A stretch of DNA of 18,499 bases, taken from positions 1 to 18,499 of the forward strand of contig JALUTW010000035.1 of assembly GCA_027021685.1 (NCBI GenBank). Reading direction: 5' to 3'. Source of the stretch: Chromatiales bacterium (GTDB lineage: Bacteria; Pseudomonadota; Gammaproteobacteria; CAMYNG01). How positions within the stretch are numbered: position 1 is the stretch's first letter; each line of letters starts with the position of its first letter. Below, piece by piece: positions 13,394 through 18,499 of the stretch. The translations under genes and the position numbers were made by a program. The notes beneath the pieces were generated by a model, which made no database searches, had not been told where the DNA came from, and saw only the letters and a list, made by a program, of their open reading frames with translations.

Positions 13394-14607
13394 GGCTCTC
13401 CTCCTTCACCCCCGCCGGCCGCAGGCAGGTCCGTGCGGGCGCGGTAGATCTCGTAGGCGATGGGAGCCTCGGGCTCGTAGCCGATGCGCCGGCGCCGGCT
13501 CTCCTCCAGCAGGTGGTAGCGCACCACCGCCTCCACGGTCACGGCCGCGGGCGGCAACGGGAGCCGGTAGGTGCGCGGCCGGCCCGGCGGCAGGCGCGTG
13601 TCCCACAGGTCCACGATCACCGGCCGCCACAGGATGCGACGGATGAGCTTGTCTCTCACCTCGTCGAGGACACGGCCGCGGCCGTCCAGCGCCCGCAGCA
13701 CCACGGTCAGGTGGCGGTCCGGCGTGCCCGTGGGCAGGTAGTGGGCGGTGCCGGTGTTGGCGAGGGTGAGCACGGCCGCGCGCCCATCACGATCCACGGC
13801 CAGCCGCGCCGTCAGCGCCCGCTTCACCATCGCCGGGTCGTGGCCGCCGCGCCACAGGTGGCGGCGCGTCCGGCGCACCGGTCCACCCGCGACCAGGGGC
13901 CGCTCAGCCAGCGGCATGTGGCAGGCCACGCAGCCCAGCTCGGCCAGCGACGGCAGCACGGTCTCGCCCGAGCGGCCCCGCAGGCCGCCCTCGCGCCCGG
14001 CCCGGATCTCGGTCACGGTGCCGCACGGCGGCAGGCGCAGGAAGGTGTCCCAGCGCTCGCCGTCCACCACGTGGCAGCGCACGCACACTTGGTTGGGATG
14101 CTCCATGCGGCGCACCGGGTGCGGCGCGGCGCTGTCGCCGTAAGGCCCGAGGACAGCGCCCTCGCGCAGGTGGCAGGCGGCGCAGGTGACGCCCTCGTGC
14201 TGGAGGCCGGGGTCGAAGTCCGGGTTGGGGTCCGGGGCCAGAACGGGCTGCAGCCCCTGGCGGTCGCGGAAGCCCAGCAGCCGCCGCGGCTGCTGGCGGT
14301 CCAGGGGCGTGTGGCAGTTGCGGCAGATCCAGGGCCGGTCCTCGAAGGCCCAGTCCACCTGGAAGTAGGGATCGGTCCAGGCCCGGCTGTGCATGGTCGT
14401 GCGCCACTCCTCGTGGAACGCCCGGTGGCAGGCGCCGCAGGTCTCCGCCCTCAGGTCGCCCAGCACGGCGGGTGCGCTCCGGGTGTCCACGGTTTGGGCG
14501 AAGCGATCGCTGACGACGAAAAAGGTCATGGGCCGCACCATCAGCCAGGCGAGGACGCCGGCGAGCAGCGCCAGGAAGCCCCAGCCTGCCAGCCGCCGGC
14601 GGGTCAC
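13390..14607 (-). CDS. Membrane-anchored five-heme cytochrome c
   Basis: 405 residues with a GTG start (14605-14607) preceded by GGAG at 9 bases. One N-terminal helix (about 8-32) anchors it, with the rest periplasmic. Five CxxCH sites are at residues 57 (CGACH), 95 (CRNCH), 142 (CAACH), 175 (CVRCH) and 226 (CVACH), in the style of the cytochrome c554 superfamily. After about residue 255 the protein is heme-free and beta-rich (AVLTLANTGTAHYLPTGTPDRH), which could be a substrate- or partner-binding domain. Such proteins carry electrons between the quinone pool and periplasmic partners, or act as reductases. Its placement inside an arsenosugar operon, overlapping the FAD oxidoreductase, is unexpected. 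Function cannot be named. Confidence 0.87.
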   Translation of the reverse strand: MTRRRLAGWGFLALLAGVLAWLMVRPMTFFVVSDRFAQTVDTRSAPAVLGDLRAETCGACHRAFHEEWRTTMHSRAWTDPYFQVDWAFEDRPWICRNCHTPLDRQQPRRLLGFRDRQGLQPVLAPDPNPDFDPGLQHEGVTCAACHLREGAVLGPYGDSAAPHPVRRMEHPNQVCVRCHVVDGERWDTFLRLPPCGTVTEIRAGREGGLRGRSGETVLPSLAELGCVACHMPLAERPLVAGGPVRRTRRHLWRGGHDPAMVKRALTARLAVDRDGRAAVLTLANTGTAHYLPTGTPDRHLTVVLRALDGRGRVLDEVRDKLIRRILWRPVIVDLWDTRLPPGRPRTYRLPLPPAAVTVEAVVRYHLLEESRRRRIGYEPEAPIAYEIYRARTDLPAAGGGEGGEP

Positions 14608-14643
14608 CCCGCGGGACTCCGTGTCGATTCCGGCCCGGAGCCG

Positions 14644-15672
14644 TCAGCGTTCGACGGGCAGGCCGCGGGCATTCCACTCCACCATGCCACCCTTGACCAC
14701 GTGCACCTCGGCGAAGCCGATGCGGGCCAGGAGCCTGGCCGCCCTGGCCGAGCGGCGGTCGGTGCGGCAGATCACCGCCACCGGCCGCTCCATGGCCTCG
14801 GCCAGGCGCACGCTGTTGCCCGGCAGCTTTTCCAGCGGCACGTTGAGCGCGCCTGCCACGTGCCCCAGCTTGCCGTGGAACTCCTCCGGCGCGCGTACAT
14901 CCAGCACCAGCAGGTCATCGCCGGCGTCCAGGCGCTGCCTGAGTTCGTCCACGGTCATCACCGGCCCCTGGCGCAGGCGGCCGATGAAGCGGGGCAGGAA
15001 GGCCACCGCCGCCAGCAGCGCCAGCGCGATGAGCGCCTTCTGCACCAGGCCGCCGCCGCCGGCCAGGGCCTCGCGCCCGGCGTAGCCCGCGTAGGTGTAG
15101 GCCACGGCGCCCGGCAGCATGAAGACCCACGAGGCCAGCACGTAGTGCCAGAAGCGGATGCGGGTCAGGCCCAGGGCATAGTTGAGGAGGTTGAACGGGA
15201 ACAGGGGCACCAGGCGCACGAAGGCCACGAACCGCCAGCCCTCGTTCTCCACCCCGTCCATGAGCTGCTTCAGCCGTCCCCCGGTGCGCCGCGCCACCCA
15301 GTCTCCGGCCAGGTGCCGTGCCAGCAGGAAGGCCGCGGCCGCGCCCAGGGTGGCGCCGGTGAGGTTGTACAGGGTGCCGGCCACGGGCCCGAACAGGGCG
15401 CCGCCGGCCAGGGTCAGCACCGAGCCCGGCAGGAACAGCACCGTGGCCAGGGCATAGGCCAGCATGAACAGCAGCGGCCCGGCCGCACCGGCCTGGTCCA
15501 CCCAGGCCTGGATGGCGGCCGGGTTCAGTTCCCCGCGCCAGGCCACTCCGGCCGCCAGGCCGGCCAGCAGCAACGCCGCCAGCGCCCACCGCGACCAGCG
15601 GCGCCGCGGGCCCGTGGCGGCCGGGGCGGTGGAGGCGGCCGGATACCGTTGGGTTCGTTGGGCAGTGTTCAT
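14644..15672 (-). CDS. DedA/TVP38-family membrane protein fused to a C-terminal rhodanese domain
   Basis: 342 residues from the ATG at 15670-15672 behind AGGAG. Residues about 28-230 hold several membrane helices and the SNARE-associated/VTT signature (LFLPGSVLTLAGGALFGP, then FVRLVPLFPFNLLNYALG), a family of lipid scramblase or transporter-like proteins. Residues about 238-342 are a rhodanese domain: LLVLDVRAPEEF, AGALNVPL and the active-site loop with C302 (VICRTDRRSA), ending VKGGMVEWNARGLPV. The active-site Cys is intact, so persulfide carriage or sulfur transfer on the cytoplasmic side is possible. The regulator transcribed divergently also ends in a rhodanese domain, so the two may share a persulfide signal. 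It sits 49 bp after the desaturase and 36 bp before the cytochrome. Confidence 0.9.
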   Translation of the reverse strand: MNTAQRTQRYPAASTAPAATGPRRRWSRWALAALLLAGLAAGVAWRGELNPAAIQAWVDQAGAAGPLLFMLAYALATVLFLPGSVLTLAGGALFGPVAGTLYNLTGATLGAAAAFLLARHLAGDWVARRTGGRLKQLMDGVENEGWRFVAFVRLVPLFPFNLLNYALGLTRIRFWHYVLASWVFMLPGAVAYTYAGYAGREALAGGGGLVQKALIALALLAAVAFLPRFIGRLRQGPVMTVDELRQRLDAGDDLLVLDVRAPEEFHGKLGHVAGALNVPLEKLPGNSVRLAEAMERPVAVICRTDRRSARAARLLARIGFAEVHVVKGGMVEWNARGLPVER

Positions 15673-15721
15673 CGGGCTGTACTCCTGAAGATCGCTGAAA
15701 CCGGGGCTTGCCTTCACCGCT

Positions 15722-16591
15722 TCACTCGACGGCGGAGCCCGGCTGGCCTTCGTCCCAGCGGCGGCGGTTGATGGCATAGCCGGTGATGCGCCCGGTGAAG
15801 GGCAGGGCCAGCATCCCCGGCAGCCACGCCACCTGGCGGGGCGAACGATACTTGCGAATCCCGATGGTCATGGCCTCGTGCCCGGCCCGCGGCTGGTCGC
15901 GGTAGGTGCCGAACAGGCGATCCCACCAGGGCAGGTTGAAACCGAAGTTGCTGTTGGCCTCGTCGTCCTCCACCGAGTGGTGCACCCGGTGCATGTCCGG
16001 CGTGACCACGAACCAGCGCAGGATCCGGTCCAGGCCCCGCGGAATGCGCACGTTGCCGTGGTTGAACATGGCGGTGGCATTGAGCAGCACCTCGAAGATC
16101 ACCACTGCCACCAGCGGCGGCCCCAGCAGGACGATGGCCACGAACTTGATGCCCATGGACAGGATGATCTCCAGGGTGTGGAAGCGGGCGCCGGTGGTCA
16201 CGTCGAAGTCCAGGTCGGCGTGGTGCACCCGGTGCAGCCGCCACAGCACGGGCACGGCGTGCACCATCACATGCTGGAGCCAGATGATGAAGTCCAGGAT
16301 CACCACCGAGGCCACCACCGCGAGCCAGCCCGGGACCTCGATGACGTTGAACAGCCCCCAGCCCTGGCGCGCGGCGTGCAAAGCCATGCCCACCGCGGCG
16401 GCGGGAAACAGCAGCCGCAGGACCACGCTGTTGAGCACCACCAGGCCCAGGTTATTGGCCCAGCGCACCGCCCTGGACACGGTGAGTGCGCGCCGTGGCG
16501 CCAGGATCTCCCACAGGGCCACCAGGCCCAGAATGCCGAAGAAGAAGCCCAGGCGGATGGCCGGCTCGTGGGCCATGATCCAGTCGTTCAT
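15722..16591 (-). CDS. Fatty acid hydroxylase / sterol desaturase family membrane di-iron enzyme
   Basis: 289 residues. The histidine boxes of the superfamily are complete: H107-x3-H111 (LQHVMVH), H120-RV-H123-H124 (LHRVHH), NHGN near 178 and H201-RV-H204-H205 (MHRVHH), with RFHTLE at 136-141. Four or more hydrophobic segments surround them. These integral membrane enzymes use O2 and a di-iron centre to hydroxylate or desaturate lipids, and a few act on other substrates (such as alkylglycerol monooxygenase). It is the first gene of the long operon, facing the ArsR-rhodanese regulator across 108 bp. Since arsenosugars can be built into arsenolipids, a lipid-modifying role in that route is possible; a role in membrane repair under stress is an alternative. 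Confidence 0.9.
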   Translation of the reverse strand: MNDWIMAHEPAIRLGFFFGILGLVALWEILAPRRALTVSRAVRWANNLGLVVLNSVVLRLLFPAAAVGMALHAARQGWGLFNVIEVPGWLAVVASVVILDFIIWLQHVMVHAVPVLWRLHRVHHADLDFDVTTGARFHTLEIILSMGIKFVAIVLLGPPLVAVVIFEVLLNATAMFNHGNVRIPRGLDRILRWFVVTPDMHRVHHSVEDDEANSNFGFNLPWWDRLFGTYRDQPRAGHEAMTIGIRKYRSPRQVAWLPGMLALPFTGRITGYAINRRRWDEGQPGSAVE

Positions 16592-16631
16592 GGGTCTGCC
16601 CTCTCATCGCCACCCGCCGCGGTGGCGCCGT

Positions 16632-16661
16632 GCTATACTCAAATTTGGAACAACTATTCAA
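16632..16661 (-). promoter_or_regulatory. Candidate promoter of the nine-gene arsenic operon
   Basis: On the minus strand TTGAAT (16656-16661) and TATAGC (16632-16637) are 18 bp apart, acceptable -35 and -10 boxes. The -35 lies inside the inverted repeat at 16651-16672, so a bound regulator would block it. Only moderate agreement with the consensus. Confidence 0.45.
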
Positions 16662-16672
16662 TCGAATAGTTG
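16651..16672. promoter_or_regulatory. Inverted-repeat operator between the regulator and the arsenic operon
   Basis: Perfect 9-base arms CAACTATTC and GAATAGTTG flank AATC. A further half-like copy TTGAATAGT continues to 16679. ArsR/SmtB dimers bind such AT-rich dyads, and this is the only strongly AT-rich patch nearby. The site lies between divergent genes, so one protein could control both. Confidence 0.7.
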
Positions 16673-16699
16673 AATAGTAGTTTAGCCGGAGACCGGGAG

Positions 16700-17368
16700 A
16701 TGTCAACAGGAAGTTTCAAGCAGGATCTGTTCGCCCAGTTCGCCCGCGTGGGCAAGGCCCTGTCCAACGCCAACAGATTGGAATTGCTCGAGTTTCTGGC
16801 GCAGGGCGAGCGCAGCGTGGAGGCCCTGGCCAGGGTCTCGGGGCTGTCCGTGGCCAACACCTCGCAGCACCTCCAGCAGCTGCGCCAGGCGGGGCTGGTC
16901 ACCTGCCGCAAGGACGGGCTGCGGGTCTACTACAGCCTCAGCGGCGACGACGTGGTGGCCCTGCTCGATGCCCTGCGCGCGGTGGCCGAGCGTCACCTGG
17001 CCGAGGTGGACAAGCTGGTGAACACTTACCTCACGGTCAAGGACAGCCTGGAGCCGGTACCGGCGCAGGAGCTGCTGGAGCGGGCGCGCCAGGGCCTGGT
17101 GACGGTCATCGACGTGCGCCCGCCGGAGGAGTATGCCGCCGGCCACCTGCCGGGGGCGGTGAACATTCCGCTGGCGGAGCTGGAGCATCGCCTGCACGAG
17201 CTGGACCCCGGCCAGGAGATCGTCGCCTACTGCCGCGGGCCCCATTGCGTGCTGGCCTTCGACGCGGTGGCGCGCCTGCGGGAAAGGGGGCTGCGGGCAC
17301 GGCGGCTGGAAAACGGCTACCCGGAATGGAAGCTGGCGGGGCTGCCGGTGGAACAGGACGGCAAGTGA
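16700..17368 (+). CDS. ArsR-family regulator with C-terminal rhodanese domain
   Basis: 222 residues from the ATG at 16700 (GGAG 8 bases before). An earlier TTG at 16670 lies within the operator and is not favoured. Residues 1-100 are an ArsR/SmtB winged helix (ALSNANRLELLEFLAQGERS, then LSVANTSQHLQQLRQAGLV). Residues about 122-218 are a rhodanese domain with VIDVRPPEEYAAGHLPGAVNIP and the active-site loop C178-RGPH-C183. The recognition helix lacks the ELCVCDL cysteines of classical arsenite sensors; the only Cys in the DNA-binding part is C69 (LVTCRKDG). Sensing may therefore occur through the rhodanese cysteines, by persulfide or arsenite bridging C178 and C183. It probably represses itself and the divergent operon through the dyad at 16651-16672. 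Confidence 0.92.
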   Translation: MSTGSFKQDLFAQFARVGKALSNANRLELLEFLAQGERSVEALARVSGLSVANTSQHLQQLRQAGLVTCRKDGLRVYYSLSGDDVVALLDALRAVAERHLAEVDKLVNTYLTVKDSLEPVPAQELLERARQGLVTVIDVRPPEEYAAGHLPGAVNIPLAELEHRLHELDPGQEIVAYCRGPHCVLAFDAVARLRERGLRARRLENGYPEWKLAGLPVEQDGK

Positions 17369-17463
17369 GGCGATCGGTCCAAAAGATGACCCGGATCAAC
17401 ATTCCCCCGGCCGAACCCGGCTAGGCTGCGCGCTCCATTCCTTCGACTCGACAGGAGGTCGCC

Positions 17464-17766
17464 ATGAATATCCGCAAGGTAGTGGTCGTTTCCCTTTTCC
17501 TTTCCGTGCTCGGCACCGCGGGCCCGGCCCTGGCCGGTGAAGAGGTCTACGGCTGGCAACTCATGACGCCGCAGGAGCGCCAGGAGTACCAGGACAGGAT
17601 GAAGGCCCTCAAGTCCGAGGAAGAGCGCAAGGTATTTCTGGAGCAGCACCGCAAGGAGATGCAGAAGCGGGCCGAGGCGCGGGGCATCACCTTGCCCGAC
17701 ATGGGCGGTGCCGGCCACATGGACCACCATCCCCAGGGCTCCATGGGCGGTGGCATGGGCAAGTGA
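17464..17766 (+). CDS. Small periplasmic protein with His/Met-rich tail, unknown function
   Basis: 100 residues behind AGGAGGT. The signal peptide (MNIRKVVVVSLFLSVLGTAGPALA) is probably cut before GEEVYG. The mature part has YGWQLMTPQERQEYQDRM and EEERKVFLEQHRKEMQKRA, a charged helical pair reminiscent of small LTxxQ/Spy-like periplasmic proteins (TPQER matches that pattern), and a tail with HMDHHPQGSMGGGM that could bind copper or another soft metal. It lies 95 bp after the regulator in the same direction and ends at a strong terminator; it may be co-transcribed or have its own promoter. The exact family is uncertain; coding status is well supported by the ribosome site and signal peptide. 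Confidence 0.8.
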   Translation: MNIRKVVVVSLFLSVLGTAGPALAGEEVYGWQLMTPQERQEYQDRMKALKSEEERKVFLEQHRKEMQKRAEARGITLPDMGGAGHMDHHPQGSMGGGMGK

Positions 17767-17789
17767 CACCGCCCGTCTCCCGTGTGGCG

Positions 17790-17817
17790 AAAAGAGGCGG
17801 CCATGGCCGCCTCTTTT
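17790..17817 (+). terminator. Rho-independent terminator
   Basis: A 28-base perfect palindrome with arms AAAAGAGGCGGC and GCCGCCTCTTTT around CATG. The T-run in the descending arm serves as the U-tract. It starts 24 bases after the stop of the small periplasmic gene; by symmetry it could also act on the opposite strand. Confidence 0.9.
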
Positions 17818-17883
17818 CATCCTGGGGGACGGAGCACAGGAGGAACCACCGGGCCCTGCGGATTTATCAGGCTGCGGCCCTTC

Positions 17884-17918
17884 AACGCAAAGGCGCAAAG
17901 ACGCAGAGGACGCAGAGA
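17884..17918 (+). repeat. Left copy of a 35-base inverted repeat
   Basis: Begins AACGCAAAGGCGCAAAGACG and continues with two GACGCAGAG units. It matches the reverse complement of 18270-18304 at 33 of 35 positions by hand alignment. Repeats of this CGCAAAG/CGCAGAG type look like dispersed intergenic repeats. Confidence 0.8.
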
Positions 17919-18100
17919 TTGTTGCTGTAATTGAAATGAAATCGATATCGGTGAAACTCTAGCGAGCTGCCACGCGATGGGTGTCGCGCAGGGTGTGCTC
18001 GCACCATCCCATCCGGGATGTCCACAGGTGAACGCATCCTTGTATCTGCCATCTGTCCTCTGTCTTCTGTCCTCTGAATCGCAAAGCCGCAGAGGGAATC

Positions 18101-18184
18101 CGTAGGGTGCGGCCGCTTCGGCGGCCGCACCGGAGCCACGATCTGCCATGGGGTGGTGCGATGGCTTCGCCATCACACCCTACG
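18101..18184. repeat. Nested palindromic element (REP/BIME-like)
   Basis: Outer arms CGTAGGGTG (18101-18109) and CACCCTACG (18176-18184) enclose two hairpins. The first has perfect 11-base arms GGTGCGGCCGC/GCGGCCGCACC with a TTCG loop (18106-18131); the second has arms GGTGCGATGGC/GCCATCACACC with a TTC loop and one mismatch (18155-18179). Such structure is typical of mobile short intergenic elements. Confidence 0.7.
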
Positions 18185-18269
18185 CCACTGTCGGCTGCCG
18201 AGACGGCTGTATAGCACACGGTCGTGAAACGAACGCACCGGGATGGCTCTGGCGCATGAACAATTTTCG

Positions 18270-18304
18270 TCTCTGCGCCCTCTGCGTCTTTGCGCCTCTG
18301 CGTT
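18270..18304 (-). repeat. Right copy of the 35-base inverted repeat
   Basis: Reverse-complement partner of 17884-17918 with two mismatches. Together they bracket about 350 bp that include the nested hairpin element. Confidence 0.8.
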
Positions 18305-18363
18305 GGGATCGCGGTGGTGATACCGGCCGCGGTCACACGGCTCGGCGGCGGTGCGCATGGGGC

Positions 18364-18499
18364 TCAGTCCGGCTCGTAGCCCAGGTTGGGGGCGAGCCAC
18401 CGCTCCACCTCGGCCACGGGCATGCCCTTGCGCCGCGCGTAGTCTTCCACCTGGTCACGGTTGATCTTGCCCACCCCGAAGTAGCGCGCCTCGGGATGC
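18364..18499 (-). CDS. metH: Cobalamin-dependent methionine synthase MetH (C-terminal end; gene runs off the right edge)
   Basis: The last 44 residues, with stop at 18364-18366, read HPEARYFGVGKINRDQVEDY, then ARRKGMPVAEVERWLAPNLG and YEPD. This is the C-terminal end of the activation domain of MetH, where S-adenosylmethionine binds during reductive reactivation of the cobalamin; the E. coli protein ends almost the same way. MetH transfers a methyl group from methyltetrahydrofolate to homocysteine. Here it would also regenerate methionine for SAM, heavily used by the nearby ArsM and ArsS, but it is separated from them by a terminator and a repeat region and need not be linked. Confidence 0.93.
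   Translation of the reverse strand, partial: HPEARYFGVGKINRDQVEDYARRKGMPVAEVERWLAPNLGYEPD

Larger units (their letters stand above)
17818..18363. other. Gene-free stretch with repeat element
   Basis: About 546 bp with no credible gene: open frames lack ribosome sites and cross the repeats. It holds two 35-base inverted copies of a CGCAAAG/CGCAGAG-rich repeat, a partial third copy near 18080-18097 (CGCAAAGCCGCAGAGGG), a pyrimidine-rich tract with repeated TCTGTCCTCTG near 18053-18076, and a nested hairpin element (18101-18184). It lies between the terminator at 17790-17817 and the 3' end of metH, so both flanking genes end into it. Confidence 0.6.

Noticed and set aside
13513..15771. 752-codon plus-strand open frame
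   Set aside because: It lies opposite the five-heme cytochrome and DedA-rhodanese genes, whose motifs are unmistakable; the composition is that of a GC-rich shadow frame.
16700..17368. Calling the regulator a classical arsenite-sensing ArsR
   Set aside because: The recognition helix lacks the CVC cysteines and the protein carries a rhodanese domain instead.
17818..18363. Small coding genes in the repeat region
   Set aside because: Open frames there have no ribosome site, cross the inverted repeats and hairpins, and show no protein-like pattern.

Overview
The window is GC-rich, with dense, often overlapping genes behind good Shine-Dalgarno sites. It most likely comes from a gammaproteobacterium. 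The OxyR start at the left edge closely resembles Pseudomonas OxyR and the MetH tail at the right edge is of the enterobacterial/pseudomonad type. The abundance of c-type cytochromes, rhodaneses and arsenic genes would suit a respiratory or sulfur-oxidising member of Chromatiales or a relative; that placement is inference.

Layout. (1) 1-201, minus: the start of oxyR. (2) 346-2043, plus: a secreted protein of about ten MORN repeats plus a caspase-like C13 (legumain-type) peptidase domain, with a small two-helix membrane protein convergent to it (2054-2284). (3) 2469-5052, plus: a three-gene exported operon (di-heme cytochrome c peroxidase, Tat-exported metallophosphoesterase, small monoheme cytochrome c) behind a near-consensus promoter with a 25-bp perfect palindrome over the expected start of transcription. 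(4) 5104-7527, minus: a two-gene operon of a signal-less trypsin-like protease with a tail of six K-x-x-D/E-D units, and an MvdD-like ATP-grasp ligase of the graspetide (microviridin) maturase type. This is the most unusual system here: it looks like a RiPP precursor fused to a protease, with its cyclase beside it. (5) 7817-16591, minus: nine tightly packed genes forming one apparent operon around arsenosugar biosynthesis: fatty-acid hydroxylase/sterol desaturase, DedA-rhodanese fusion, five-heme cytochrome, FAD disulfide oxidoreductase, SAM methyltransferase, ArsS, ArsM and two glycosyltransferases. (6) 16700-17368, plus: a divergent ArsR-rhodanese regulator, with an inverted repeat lying over the shared promoter region, then a small periplasmic Met/His-tailed protein (17464-17766) and a strong terminator. 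(7) 17818-18363: a gene-free stretch holding an inverted pair of 35-bp repeats around nested hairpins. (8) 18364-18499, minus: the end of metH.

How they may work together. The arsenic operon should methylate arsenite (ArsM), add a 5'-deoxyadenosyl group (ArsS) and process the product with two glycosyltransferases. The membrane and redox genes upstream are co-transcribed by spacing, but their part in the pathway is not established from sequence. In the protease/ATP-grasp pair, the ligase would be expected to form lactam links between tail lysines and aspartates. Microviridins, made by the same enzyme class, inhibit serine proteases, so the modified tail could restrain or regulate its own protease in cis. 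All of this is based on reading the sequence, with no database search.
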